Shown: in pieces, positions 23,121 through 37,057 of the stretch
Numbering within the stretch: the stretch's first letter is position 1
How the letters are laid out: every line of letters starts with the position of its first letter
NCBI GenBank assembly: GCA_025667525.1
Contig: CM046881.1
Span: 497,013,627-497,077,626, forward strand
DNA from: Glebionis coronaria
Taxonomy: Eukaryota; Streptophyta; Magnoliopsida; Asterales; Asteraceae
Direction: 5' to 3'
Length of the DNA: 64,000 nucleotides
Notes under the pieces: generated by a model
What the model was told of the DNA's origin: nothing
What the model saw: only the letters and a program-made list of their open reading frames with translations
Databases searched by the model: none
Position numbers and translations under genes: made by a program

Positions 23121-23689
23121 TAATCCCTCAGCTATCGGTCCAGAAAAAGGTTCACATTGTGCTCCTTATTTGCGTTCACGTCCTTGTTCTAATTTCACGA
23201 CTTGCTTTCACGCTCACGTTCATGAAACTATTTACGTTCATGATCGTATCCTGGCCTACGATTGTATGTTCATTTTCATTCTAGAGGTTTTGCAAGAACT
23301 TGAGAGAACAGAATCAAGTTTAGTAAAACTCTCTATCCTCAGACAGACGTTTAACGTCACATTCCACGTCTCACCTTATAGCGTTTGGCGCTACCGCCGT
23401 CGTATTCCATGTTCACGATACGTTTCACATGTCACGTTCATTCCACGTTCTCATATCACACTCACGATATGTTACACGTATCATTGATCACCATATGTTT
23501 TCTCTTATTACACTCACCATATCTCCACGTATCACATTCACAATTGTTCACGTATCACGTTCACAATTGTTCACGTACTACGTTTCAGTATGTCTCACGC
23601 ATTATTGCTAAGACGGGACTAATATCAGTTAGTCTAAGTTATTTTATATCAGAACGTTTCATTTACACTTGCACTTTAATTCTTATCCA
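23121..23689 (+). other. Eroded integrase region of element E, rich in TTCACG words
   Basis: Pyrimidine-rich DNA in which CACGTT, TTCACG and related words recur (23170-23600), including a local duplication CACAATTGTTCACGTA at about 23538-23580. The reading frames through it are low-complexity and do not look like integrase. Confidence 0.45.
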
Positions 23690-23870
23690 CACGAGCAGAT
23701 TCATGCTGATCTATCTTATGTTGATGAACCAGAAATTTTCTGTATCGTCAACCAAAAGTCATGAAGACCAATATTGTTATTTCCGCCAAGACCGTTTAGA
23801 GAATCGTTCTGGGCGGGAAGCCACTTGGAACGAAGGAGTACATCGAGACTTCTTATCCGTTTTCTCTTAG
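23690..23870 (+). pseudogene. Integrase C-terminal/chromodomain remnant of element E
   Basis: The 161-codon frame ends NRSGREATWNEGVHRDFLSV, matching the HTEREATWETEESIRASYP end of element C pol, which is the chromodomain-like tail of plant chromoviruses. The rest of the tail is lost. Confidence 0.75.
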
Positions 23871-24034
23871 CGATTAGATACGTCCTTTCAGTCATGTCAC
23901 GTTCCATGTCCTTTCAAGACATTTCACGTTCCACGTTCCTTCTACCATGTCACATGCATGTCCTTTTATCTTACATACCTTCTCAGTTTGATTTGGGTAT
24001 GTTTCTCTTTCAGTTTACTTTATCTATAATTCGG

Positions 24035-24065
24035 GGACGAACTATTCTTTTTAGGGGGGAAGAGT
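24035..24065 (+). other. Polypurine tract of element E
   Basis: GGGGACGAAC, then TTTTTAGGGGGGAAGAGT immediately before the 3' LTR. It is the same layout as in C at 46376-46408. Confidence 0.85.
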
Positions 24066-26968
24066 GGTAAAACCCGCATGCTTTTACCATGAATAGTACA
24101 CTAATAATCATACGTACAAGATTACAACTTTCCTTATATAACATGAACACGAATCACGAATGTTAATTACAAGAATTACGTACGTGTTATTACACGATAA
24201 GTATTATCCTCGTGTTAATGCATGATAATAAGTACGTACGTGGTAATACACGATAATTATAATTATATTCACGAACATCTAAAACACGATCATTCGAACC
24301 ACGTACATATATTAATACACGATAAATAATAATTACGTATTATAGATATAACATGGACATTTAAACAAGAACTACACGAATATTTAAAATACACGAACAC
24401 GTTAAGTAGTCATTTAAACACGACAAGTATTACGTAAATTAATATTACGTATAACATGTGAAGTTATTACAAGATAAATCACGACATAAAAATACACGAA
24501 CCCGAGTACGTATTTAACTAAGCACATATTTTAAACAAACGTTTTACGTGTGGGCTTTGGGCTGGCTGTTTAGACAAGGGAAAGAAAGGAGAGTGGGCCA
24601 AGGCCCATGGTGGGCTCGTGTAAAACAAACAGAGGGGGGGGGGGGGTTGTATTTTTTGTTTAGACAACATACAATCTCATGAAACCCTAAAACAAAACCA
24701 ACAGCCGTAGTTTTTTTCCTTTTGTTCTTCTTTGCTGCCGTCTCCCACCACAAGAAACATGAACGTGGGTTTTAGGGATCGAGGTTGAGGATTCGTTTGT
24801 TTTCCTAAACCTTAAATGAAACAAGGTAACATCAATCACGTTTTTATATTTTTTGTTTGATTTTATTTTGGGTAATCGATCAGAATCCATTTGATGGGAA
24901 TTGAAAACGCGATATGTGTTAGCAAAACCATGATAGGATCGGGGTGGTTGGTCTTGGGTCTCGACTGAATACAGACCGAGAGTCAAGAGACTCTCGGTGG
25001 TAAATTAACCTCATCAGCCGCAACCCTAAAAGGGGTGTTGGCTTGGTTTGTTTCTGTCGAGGGCAACACAACCCCAACAGGGGTGCGTTTGGCCTATTAG
25101 TGGCAACGACAGAAGGGGGTGTTTGTTCAGGCAGTGGGAACCGAGACCTTGTGGTCTCGGTGGGAAGTTACAGTAAGCAGGGGAAACCAGCTACTGCCGG
25201 TGGCAGTAACACAACTGCCAGGGGGAAACTGGCAGATTAGGGGGTGTTTGGTTTTTGATTTAAGACAGGCCTGAGGGACTGTTTGGCTAAGGGTTTAAGA
25301 AACGATTAAGGGGGCTGTTTGGTTTAGCTTATATGTAAACACAACACGGGTTTTCACGGGTTCGGTTTACGACACGTTTTAATAAAATAATACATGGGTT
25401 CGGGTTATTATTTTTACAAGTTTAATTAGCTTTACATGTATATTAATTTACAAGGTAATTAAATTAATAAAACATGACTTATAATTACTAGATTAATTAA
25501 TTAATTTAGCATGCTATATAATTAATTTAATTTAGACATGACTTAGGTTAATTATTATTATTAATAATACATGACTTTAACCTAAGTATTTTATGATTTA
25601 ATTTAGACTAAAGTAATTAATTAATTGCGAAATCATGACATTTAATTAATTAATTTCCATGACTTAGGTTATATTAATAATAAATATTAATACATGTTTT
25701 AACCTAAGTATGTTATACACTTAATTTAATTAAATCATGTTTATATTTAATTAAATCTTATAACCTGTAGTTTATTTAATTTACATGTTATAATTAATAA
25801 ACTATACTATTAATCACATGACTTAGTATAATTAATCAGTAAAACTAAGCTTATATTATTTAGCTTATTAATCCATCGTATTTCTAATTATAGAAACTTT
25901 CTATTCAGGAAAACTTACTATTTTTAGAAACTTTCTATTTGTAGAAACTATTCTATTTTAAGAAGTAAATCTATTTTTGGAAACTTTCTATTTTAGAAAA
26001 CCTGCTATTTTTAGAAAGTTACTTATTATTACACAACGAGTATAATAATACAAGAAATACAAGTAATACTTAATCAGAATATCCAGAATACATGATAAAC
26101 ACGACATAACGATAAAATCAGTAAAACAAGACATGGACATATTAAACAAGCTAAGACATTATATAAAATCAGTTACGTACATAGTAATCAGAATACTTAT
26201 ACACGTATATTATCTATGTAGCATTAGTGAGATCGAAGTAGGACTCTCTTCCGTTCGTCTTCTTCCCTCACTAGACACAAGGTACAGATTCTCCGTCCTT
26301 TCAGTATGGTCAGTCTTCCTTATTAGGATTCCCCGTATGCAGCCAACTGTTTTCCCAGTATATGTTTTATATGTTTTTGAATTGCTTATATTTAATTAGA
26401 TGCCTAAAGCCATATACATGTATGACCAGTTTCACCTAGTTATGGAGGTACCATAGCCATAACACTGGAGGCACCAGTGTTATGACTTCATTACGACGGA
26501 GTGATAGCTCGTGGCGTCCCTTCAGCTTTTGGCCATATTATTATTATCATGTGGGGCGTATGGGTGCATCCTAGGCTACATGTTTTTACAGATTATTCAG
26601 GTGAATGTGGTGTGTGCCTTGCATCCTTCACAAGGAGTTGATCCCTCCTACCCAAAAACTTATATTAATTAGAGGCAACCCCTCTAATTGCATGACGAGG
26701 TCTCCCCTCCAAGTATTCATGCACGTTGATATTTCATGACCTATATCGGCTAATGGTAAACATGTTAAACAGTTTTATGAGATAAACGTAAGGCTTTTCA
26801 AACTATAAAACCAGTTTTACTAAGTACTACCAGGTTTTCCAAGACTTATTCATTTTCGCTGCTATATGTTTTACATGCTTATATTATTCATTCCATGCTT
26901 GTATATCTGTGCACTGAGCGTTATGCTCAGCTGTTACTTTCCTTTCCATGTCCTAAAATGGCAGGTAC
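24066..26968 (+). repeat. 3' LTR of element E, first part (broken by element B)
   Basis: Aligns with 11870-14740 of the 5' LTR. The first base is G instead of T (GGTAAAACCC). It stops at the TSD GGTAC (26964-26968), where B enters; the remaining LTR is at 57081-57351. About 13 differences were counted by eye in the first 200 aligned bases. Confidence 0.9.
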
Positions 26969-29900
26969 TGTGACACCCCGGGTAGGGTCAAAATATGCGG
27001 AATATATCCACGGAGATGTCACAAGGGTGGATCGATAGCATATAGTCCATAGAGCATAAGATAAAGAGTTAGTCAAATCATATTACATGTTTATTTAAAC
27101 AAATGAATAAAATTTATCTTAAACATGGTGAAGAGTGTTTGTTTGAGTTTCCCAAATAGAACCCCAGACGAGTCCTACAATGCAGATTACTAAGATGCTA
27201 GAGACCATGCACAAACCACTTACTAACTTAATATTCCTGTGCAAAACATACTAACGGAGGTCAACATAAAGTTGGTGAATTTACAGATTTTAATCAATTA
27301 ATTAGTTTGGACATACAATAATCATAGAAGTAATAATGCACAAAGCATTCTTACTAAAATGTAAATAACATTTGTTTATTATTAGAAAATGAAGCTTAAC
27401 CCCATAGTCCTCAACAGATGAGGACGTAGTGTCTTACAAAAAGACATCATTCCAGTTCCAACATGGTATACGTCTGTTGTCCCGACCAAGGCACAGTGAG
27501 CATGACTCACCAAGACGGGGATGGTCAATCCCTAATAGATCTATTTGTAACATTCAAGCAATTTACAACAATTTAACAGTTTCAGCAATAATCAATCATA
27601 ATCAAGTTTATACAGTTCAGTTATGTCCAATATATGTTTGCACATTTTCTTTCCCAAAAGGGAAAGTTTTATCAAAGTTTATATGGGGCTGTAAACTCAC
27701 TTGGGAGTAGGCAATTACTTGTTTAACACGAGTATCCAATTAAAGCTCACACCAAAGTTATGCCTAATCAGATAGTACAGTCTTAATAGATAGTACAAAG
27801 AACATATATGTATGCTTATACCGATTTTAGTCAGTTCGTTTAGGCTATGGTGTTTATCTAAATAACCGTAGTTCAAGTAGCATCAATATTCATTTCTAGG
27901 TAAACATAAAATGTTTAACTATTAATATCATTTAGCAAACAAGTATTTATAATAATCATGCAATCTTACCATTAAGCTTCTTGGTTAAGTAGACATAAAA
28001 TGTTCTACTTAAAATATTAGTTTTCAATTTGTTCATCGTTCATATAGTTTTTATTTTCTATGAGTATATGAGTTTATGTATGAGTAGTATATACCCCTAT
28101 TTGTTATACAATTATTTCTTAAAGTAAATATAAATATTTTATTTCGAAAATAAAATATAATATTTTAACTTTAAAGTTTCCATAAATCATTTTAACGTTC
28201 ATAAAATAATTTAACTTAAGAGTTTATACATTAATTCTTTATGGTCTAGGTTTTTCATTATCTTTTATTATAATTAAAACTAGATTTTAGGGTTAGGGCT
28301 TGTTAATATTTCGACCTATGGCAGATTTGGTCCCCCTAGTTATATCTAGGTTTTGTAATTTTACTAAATTTACAAAAACAGCCCCTAGGGCTTCTTTAAG
28401 TTTCGGCAAATGACAAAAATAGTTCTTAGGGTGTTAAAGTGGCAAAATAACTTTTAGAAACTTCCCAAAATGGTCCCTAGGGTTTAATTGCCACATATAA
28501 TATTTATTAAACCCTAGACTTTTGGATATTTACATTTTCAGTCCTTGTGTTTACTAGTTCATCAAAACAAGTTTCATAAGTTTTCATAAGTTTTTAGTCC
28601 TTAAGTTTTATAAATTTTCATTTTCATCCAAAAAGTTTTTATAAGTTATATTTTATTATAAAAACTTTTATTTTAACATTCAAACTTTATATGGGCTCAT
28701 TAAATGGGCTAAACATCTAGTGGGCTATTTTAGTGGGCTTAAATATATTTCAAGTCCACTAATTTGTTTTAAATGGGCCTTGAAATCATTTATTAGGCTT
28801 AATATATTTTTAAGTCCCTTTTAATTAGTTAAATGGGCCTAAGTGTAATCTTAAGTCCATTAAGTTACTAGAATTTATTAAATGGCTTATTGGGTCCATT
28901 AAGTTTTGAATTAACATTTCATGGGCTTAAATAGTTCATTAACACTACTTTACAGTTTATGTAAGTTTTAACTTAGGATATTCTTATAAGCTTGTCTTTA
29001 GTTTATTCATATTTAGTTTTGAATCTAAAATAGAAGAATAAAACTTATAGTTTGTTTTATGTGATGTACTAAATTACATCTAGGTATGTTACAAGGTTTT
29101 ATACAAGTCATAAGTTCTAACCATGAGCGTAAGACCCACGGCTATGATTACCATAGTTTATTAAGGTGTGTCAAGTCTTGTTTTAAGATTGCTTGTACTT
29201 GCAAGTGTTTCAATATTAAGATCTAGCTATTCATATAATAAGAAAACAAGTCAAGGTCCATGTACATCACATATAGCTTACGGTTAGCCATCTAATCTTG
29301 GTATTTCCAAGATATGGTGTTTAGCTAATTTCATATTTACCATTTAACCAAAAATCTAGGTTCCACATATACATGCATGTATACTAAAAGATCATCTAAG
29401 TATACATATAACATTTTTGTGATTTTCAATAGTCCATGTAACATGTAATGATACGTATTCCATTATTTAAACTTAGCACATAAATCACGTATTCATTAAT
29501 TATATATGTCGTAACCTTAGGTCATGGTTTTCATGGTTCTTGAGTTACACATGTTTATTTCATGAGATCTATGATTATTTATTAACCAAAGTCCCATTAA
29601 GTAAGATTTGTAACCTTTGCTACATTAAGTTTATCAAATGTTTTCATATGATTTTTAAATCAAGTTTAAACATATAGTACTAATCATAGATTTCTTATTA
29701 AAAGATTTTTAACCATGTTTAATGGTACACAAAAATAGGCTGTGACCTTTAAGGTTATGGCTATTACCAAATCTTGATTTTTAACAAGTTATATACATGT
29801 GTTTTTAGATGGATGATGATGCATGCAAGTGAAAATGAAGAAACATAAGGAGATAACTTTCTTGCCTAAATGTTACTAAGGAGATCTATGTGAACAAAGA

Positions 29901-30698
29901 GGTTAGAGATCTATTCAAGATGATAAAGGAGACTCCAAATATCAGCCAAGCCGTGACCTTTTAGGTTCGGCTAGGGCTTGGTATAATACTTCCAAAGATG
30001 ATGATTATGCTACCAATTAATTTGTGATTACTATGAGGCAAAGATCTAGTAGATCTAGTGAACAAACTTGGATTTTTGGTGGCTTATAGCCGAATTGTTT
30101 GAGAGAAAAAGGGAAGGGAGAGTGAGATCTAGTTGAGAGGGAATGTGAAGAGTATCTGTGTGTGTTTTCGGCTAAAAGGGGAGAGAGAATACAAGTAAGG
30201 GTGTGAACACCTTGGTAAGAACAATAGTGCCAAGTGTTGACACTTGTGTTCCCAAGGCATGACACTTGTGCTCCCAAGGCATCTCTTCACCTTCCACCTA
30301 AGGGGTGCGTGTCATTCTTAGCCAAAAAGGGGAAATGGGCTCAAGTTGTGGGCTTGTGTTGGGCTAGCACACAAAGGTAGAGGACTTTGGGCTAGTCCAA
30401 AGTGTGTATATATGTTTATAATCTACACATACATTTATATATGTAGTACTACCTCATACAACATTTTCCCATAATTTGTTTAAGTGTTGGGCATATATAG
30501 TTGTTGTAACTTTCAAAACTTGTAATCCTAGTCTTATGTACCAAGTTTAGTTATGTATCATATTACGATAGCAAAGTAGTTGTAGAAATATAAGTACATA
30601 GTGATCAAGTTCACACACAACTTATAGATGTACAACACATGAGTGATTATTAAAGGATTTATGGGTGAATCTAATTGCATGAAATCATGGATTTTACA
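26969..30698 (-). repeat. 3' LTR of element B
   Basis: 3730 bp, plus-strand ends TGTGACACCCCGGG and GGATTTTACA. It matches 53372-57080 with about 10 differences in the first 265 aligned bases by eye. A block of about 30 bases near 30190-30220 is missing from the other LTR. Non-coding; minus-strand frames at 30017-30277 and 30558-30836 are chance. Confidence 0.92.
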
Positions 30699-30750
30699 GC
30701 ACCACCCCGTTATTTTAGCTTTATCCTCAAAGCTACTAAAAACATAGTTA
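30699..30750 (-). other. Polypurine tract region of element B
   Basis: On the minus strand: TTTGAGGATAAAGCTAAAAT, then AACGGGGTGGTGC, then the LTR start TGTAAAATCC. It follows the integrase stop codon closely, the normal 3' end layout of a gypsy element. Confidence 0.75.
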
Positions 30751-30754
30751 TCTT

Positions 30755-32436
30755 TTAAGTGAAAAGATGAGGGTATTTGGCTTTGAAGATGTCTTCTCGT
30801 TCCCAGGTGTACTCGGGGCCTCTCTTCGAGTCCCATCGTACTTTGATTAACGGGATGCGGCTACGTTTCAACTTCTTGGTTATTCTCTCCATGATTTCCA
30901 CTGGTGTCTTGGTGTATTGTAGTTGGTCATCGATATGGAACCCCTCTAAGGGCATAACCAAAGGTTCCTCTGCGTAGCACTTTTTCAGATTTGACACATG
31001 GAAGGTGGGGTGTATCCAACTTAACTGTGGCGGTAATTCTAAACGGTAAGCCACTTCCCCGATCTTGGCTATCACTTTGAAAGGGCCCACATATCATGGA
31101 TTCAACTTTCCCCGCTTTCCAAATCGTATAACTCCCTTCTATCGTGATACTCTTAGCATGACGTGATCTCCTACTTTGAATTGCACGGGTCTACGATTCT
31201 GATCCGCGTAGCTCTTTTGTCGATCACGTGCAGCTTGCAGTCTCTGCTTTATAAGGATGATTCGATCTGTAGTCTCCTGAATTAACTCAGGCCCAGTGAG
31301 TTGGAACTCACCTACCTCTGCCCAACATACAAGAGAGCAACATTTCCTTCCGTAAAGGGCTTCGAAAGGGGAGGCCTTGATACTGGCGTGGTAGCTATTG
31401 TTGTAGGAGAACTCAACCAAATGTATATGCTCGACCCAACTATTTCCAAAATCAATCACACATGCTCTTAGCATGTCTTCTAGAGTTTGGATGGTTCGCT
31501 CACTCTGACCATCCGTTTGGGGATGATAGGCAGTGCTCATATCCAGTTGGGTACCCAGGGCTCGTTGGAGAGCCCTCCAGAAGTTGGAGGTAAATCTGCT
31601 GTCCTGGTCACAGATTATTGAGACTGGTACCTCATGTTTGGTTACAATTTCCTTAAGGTAGGTCCTTGCCAACTTGGATAAGGAGTCAGATTCCCTAATG
31701 GGTATGAAATGAGAAGACTTGGTGAGTCGGTCGACTATCACCCAAATGGCATCATATCCCCGAGATGATTTTGGGAGTTTGGTCACAAAATCCATGGTGA
31801 TGTTTTCCCACTTCCATTCAGGTATCCCAGGCTGTACCAGTAGATCGGATGGCCTTTGGTGTTCTGTTTTGACACGTGCGCATGTCAGACATTTCTGAAC
31901 ATAAGTGTCGATGTCAGCCTTCATGTTTGGCCACCAATACAATTTCCTCATATCTTGATACATCTTTTCCGATCCCGGATGTATTGAGTATTTGGATTTA
32001 TGTGACTCGTGCATTATTATGTCCCTCAAATTCCCATAACGGGGTAACCAACTACTCCCGTGTAAGCACAATGTTCCGTCCGCCCTTGGTTCCAGTTTCT
32101 CTTTTGAGAGGTCGGTTCGGAGCATTCCTCCTATATCTTCTTTCCAGAGGTTTTCGGGTTTCTGTGCTTGGGTTTGTACTTCAAGGATTTGCTTGGGTAG
32201 ATCCAGGTTGATGGTCATGGTTAAGGCTCGAACCCTCATGGGTGGGTCTTTATCTTTACGGCTTAGTGCATCAGCAACTACATTTGCTTTACCTGGATGG
32301 TATTTGATTTCACAATCGTAATTTCTTAACAGTTCGATCCAACGGCGCTGCCTCATATTAAGCTCTTTTTGATCTAATATATGTTGTAGACTCTTATGGT
32401 CGGTGTACATTGTACATTTTGTTCCGTAAAGATAAT
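30755..32436 (-). pseudogene. Element B polyprotein: RNase H end, integrase and chromodomain
   Basis: From the edge of solo LTR D leftwards the frame reads the RNase H end ([29 protein letters not shown]), the integrase zinc finger ([16 protein letters not shown]), and the core with [18 protein letters not shown] and [12 protein letters not shown], which supply the catalytic D, D and [10 protein letters not shown] follows. An in-frame TGA between 31091 and 31138 (a CGA-to-TGA change by comparison with C) breaks it before [20 protein letters not shown] and a chromodomain-like tail ([17 protein letters not shown]) that ends at TAA 30755. Apart from that codon this part is well preserved. Confidence 0.9.
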
Positions 32437-35338
32437 TGTAACACCCCCAATTTCGGGTCATGGCAGCAGAAGGGTCATTGGATGTTACTATCATGGTTCA
32501 ACCTCAATATCATAGAAAACGCCTCAAAATGAGTCGTTTTAACAAAAAATACATCCATTCATTTGTTTAAAGATAAAACAGTTCACACACGGTCCCAAAT
32601 AGTTTTAAAGTTTACACAACCAACCAAACAATAAAAGTTTCTTAGAATGGACATAGTTTAGAAAAGCGGGCCAAAACGTTTTAATTAAGCAAGCTGCATG
32701 AAACCGCCTTCCTTGAGTGCCTTCTTCATGGACCTGAGATAAAACATGCTATAAAGTCAACAAAAATGCTGAGTGAATCTATAGAGTTTAAATTAAATAA
32801 ACGAACACAAGTATTCTGAATAAACCTTCCGTGGTTGACAATCATGTGGATCAGACATAATTATCGTTGTTATTTCATAAGTCTCGTGAAATTGAACGTT
32901 AACATATATCATTTCAGCCCAACACACCTAGCCAAGTGCGTATATTTCTCTTATACAATTGCATCCGATTTTTCATTACTGGTGCATCACAACACCACGC
33001 GATAGCTAGTCGCGACCGGACTGGGTGTCACCCCGATAGATCTATCCATAGTATTAGCGTTCCTTTCGATTAACAATTCACGATTCATGGGTCTTTTCAG
33101 GATAAACAAACTTGTATAACAACTTTCATCTAAGCATACAATCGGGTCCTTTGTGTTCAATTTTTAAAAGAAAGAGGTTTTATCACAACTTCTTGTTGTA
33201 CCCTTCATTTATAATAAATGCTTTTCCAATAATAAGGGTTTCCACAACTTCTCGTTGTACCCCTTTTATTTTAATAAAACAAGCATGTTATCCCCCTCGC
33301 GGGTTTTATAAAACAAGTAAACATGTTAAAGCGAGGCTATAGACTCACCTTGGTACGATAGTAGTAATGTGACGATCGCTGACGATTTGTGATGCCCGTT
33401 AAACACAAAGACCGCAACCTACCAAATAAGGCGCGTTCGTTAATAAACGACTCAAGTATAAATACTACTTAAATAATACGAAACTCAATTTCATATAACC
33501 ACGAAAATCCCGAAAAATTAGCAATATAAGTGTACTTCTATACCCTTTTATTCAACATTATTCTTTTAAACACTTGCACTTTCGACATTGACCCGTCATA
33601 AGACGCCAAGACAACGCAAGTCAAACCATCATTTTATTTCTCTCGGACCAGTAACTAAGTCATTTATATAATGACTTAACACTTGATTAAGTCACCATGT
33701 CCAATAGTGAATACTCAACTCACGCCATACAAGTGTTGAACTACGTGTCCAAAATAACAATCAGCATGTACACTCCAAATGTACACACCAATCTAACCTA
33801 TCTAGACTTGTCCGATTTCGACGAAACTTGGTGACAAACTCACACATAATATGAATAAGACTCAGTTTAAGTTTCATTCAAAAATATTACTTCTAAGACC
33901 TTCTGCCCGACACACCTTCGTGTTATAAAAACCGGGCAGTTTTACGCCTTTGACTTGTAAAACCATTTCGACTTATCTAAACAATTCCGTTTGCAAAACC
34001 GACACTCGGGTATGAACGTAGACTCATGACCTGAGGTTTAGCAACTTACAAAAGCCCTTGAACATTTTTAAAACTCATTCTATAGTCCCCGAGATTCGAT
34101 CCAAATATCGACAACAATTTTCGGATTGTGCCGATACCCGTCTCCCGGTACACAAATACTAAAAGTAGCATAACGTTTCGCTCGTAATGAGTTAGAAGCT
34201 CTACTTTAGCTCAAATCGAAGCTAACTAAATTCTCTACGACCCTATCTTATTAGTTTACCACGTTTATTACAGTAAGGATTAAAAAATGTCCTTAAAGTT
34301 ACTGCCTAAAATTGACCATGTAAAAATCATACCAAAACATATTTTCAACCCATTCCAACAATTCCTATGGTCCTAATATCATCCTAATATAATAATAACA
34401 CATCTAACTAACTTCTAACACCCTCAAATTTAATCTCACAAAAATTAAATAAATAAAACCTTGCATGCAACAACAACCCACTACTAATATAATAATATTA
34501 ACAACATTCATAAACATAAAAATGGATCAAACATCAAGTTCTTCACCAAAAATTAGAAAGAAAAATAAAGTTTATGCATGTAAGTAAAATTTATACCAAT
34601 ATGTAGCTCTTTCAAAATCTAGAATGGGACTTTTGTTAGATTTAAATGATTCAAGATGAATCAAAAATCATAGGGGTGCTTGTGTTTGAAGATGGGACGG
34701 CAAGAACAAGGGGAGCGAGTGAGATTTGTGTTTTTAATTTTTAAAATGAGTTAGTGGAAGAATATTTAATAAAAAGAAATCTTTTGATACTAGGTAGTGG
34801 AGGGTCTAATTTTGCCAAATAGGTATAGTTTTGGTCCAAAAATGCAAGTAAATAATTTACAAGGTAGAAAATGTAAATTGTAAATTTTAAAAAAATATTT
34901 ACGGGGCTCGGGTTTCGTAAAAATACTTTTCGAAAGTTAAAACGCTTCAAGATATAATAACAAAGCTTCGACACGACTTAAAACGCAATTAAATCGAAAA
35001 CGTCGAAAATATAAAATATCGAGACAATCGATAATAAAACGTACATTTTTGGGCATCCGTCGGTATCGCGATCACTAATAGTTCTCGTCATTCGTTAAAA
35101 CGTAAAACACGAGAAATAAAGATTAATTATAATAAAAATCACTTTTATGATTATTTGAGAATATAATATCGATACCTAACATATTCCTTGTCGGTTTTCA
35201 TCTAATCGACATTCTTACGCTAGTTTCAAGTCATAACCTTCTCGGTTAGTCGATAAATTTTAAATTTTCATTAAAGTAAACACGCAATACGTAATAGTCG
35301 TGATTAAAATAACGATCTGAAATTGACGGATTGTCACA
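32437..35338 (-). mobile_element. Solo LTR D (element A family) inserted in B RNase H
   Basis: Edges TGTAACACCCCCAA (32437) and TTGACGGATTGTCACA (35338), with TSD ATAAT on both sides (32432-32436 and 35339-35343). No internal element sequence remains, so this is a product of LTR-LTR recombination. Termini and internal phrases (CCCTCGCGGGTTTTATAAAA at 33294) relate it to element A LTRs. Length 2902 bp. Confidence 0.92.
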
Positions 35339-36358
35339 ATAATGCCTCCAAATTTTTAAGGCAAAGACAACCGCTCCAAGTTCTAAGTCGTGGGTAGTGT
35401 GGTTTTTCTCATGCTTCTTTAATTGCCTAGAAGCGTAGGCAATCACTTTCTTTCTTTGCGTCAATACTGCTCCCAATCCTTTATATGAGGCGTCACAATA
35501 TACCTCAAAGTCATCATTGCCCTCGGGTAAGGATAAGAGAGGCGCACTACACAACTTCTGTTTTATCAATTGGAAAGCTGATTCCTCCTTTTCTCCCCAA
35601 TTAAATTTTACTCCTTTCTGAGTGAGTTTTGTCATTGGTTTGGCTATTTTGGAGAAGTCTTCGATGAATCGGCGATAGTATCCGGCGAGGCCTAGGAATT
35701 GGCGGATCTCCGTTGGTGATTTGGGAGATGCCCAACTCTTGACGGATTCAACCTTTGCAGGATCTACATGAATACCATCGCTGTCAATGACGTGTCCTAG
35801 GAAATGGACTCTAGGTATCCAGAACTCGCATTTGGAAAATTTTGCATATAGCTGCTCTTCCTTGAGTATTTTTAGTACTTGGGCCAGATGCTCAACATGG
35901 TCTTGCTTGTTCTTGGAGTAAACAAGTATGTTGTCGATGAAGACTATTACGAATTTATCCAAATAGGGTTTATACACTCGGTTCATGAGATCCATGAATA
36001 TTGCCGGTGCGTTTGTCAACCCAAAAGGCATAACTCTAAATTCGAAATGACCATAACGAGTTCTGAAAGCTGTCTTAGGGATATCTTCTTCCCGAACTCT
36101 CAGTTGATGGTATCCAGACCTCAGATCAATCTTAGAATACATGCTTGATCCCTGGAGTTGATCAAACAAGTCGTCAATGCGACGTAAAGGATAGCGATTC
36201 TTTATCGTTAGTTTGTTCAATTCTCGATAATCGATGCACATTCGAAAAGAACCATCTTTCTTCTTGACAAACAGAACAGGGGCTCCCCATGGAGAAGAGC
36301 TAGGCCTAATGAATCCTTTTTCTGATAGTTCCAGGAGTTGTTTGGCCAGCTCCTTCAA
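35339..36358 (-). pseudogene. Element B polyprotein: reverse transcriptase and RNase H start
   Basis: The open minus frame has [72 protein letters not shown] and [13 protein letters not shown]. The palm motif is FIDN instead of FIDD, so the second catalytic Asp of the YxDD box is changed to Asn. RNase H begins with [10 protein letters not shown] and runs to LKIWRHY, where D cuts in; the continuation is at 32436 and below. The frame is otherwise open. Confidence 0.92.
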
Positions 36359-37057
36359 TTCTGATGGTGCTAGCCTGTAGGGAGCCTTAGCTACAGGTGC
36401 AGTCCCAAGAATTAAATCAATTTGGAATTCTATCTATCGTACTGGGGGCATACCCGGCAGTTCTTCAGGAAATACCTCGGGAAAATCTCGGACAATTGGC
36501 ACGTCCTCGATTCGGGTCTCCTCGGGGTTGTCTTCTTCCTCGATTTCGGAGATTTATGCTAGGAAGATAGGGCATCCTCTGGTCAAGTACCTTTGTGCTT
36601 TGGTGCAAGAAATGACACTAAGTCTAGTGTTGATTATATCAGGGTTACCATCCCCTCGTATAATCAAAGTTTCTTTTCCCCATGGTATACGGACCAATTT
36701 TTGATCACATAAGATGACTGCATGGTACTTCGACAGCCAATCCATGCCAATGATGACATCAAAGCTACCAAGACTTACTGGGATAAAATCGATGTCGAAC
36801 GGGTGGTTGGAGAGGTTTAAAGTACAGCCTCAAATGATGGTGTCAACTGTCACCATTTTTCCGTCAGCTAGTTCTACCGTATAATAGGAGTCTAAGACTG
36901 ATAGAGTAATTTCCAATACTCTACTAAATTCTGTTGATATAAAGCTTCAATCTTCCCTAGTGTCAAATAGAACAGATGTATATCGTTGGTTTAGTAGAAA
37001 TGTACCGGTGACGATGTTGTAATTTGGATTGGCTTGGGCATCGCCAGTCATGTATAC
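36359..37057 (-). pseudogene. Element B protease and linker
   Basis: Minus-strand frames contain SVLFDT followed by R where the catalytic DTG should have Gly (about 36965-36985) and a stop soon after. [16 protein letters not shown] is at about 36720-36770, the usual second landmark of gypsy protease (36554-36745 open). FPEVFPEELPG-like residues link it to RT. Several in-frame stops (near 36433 and 36552, among others) make it non-functional. Confidence 0.8.
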
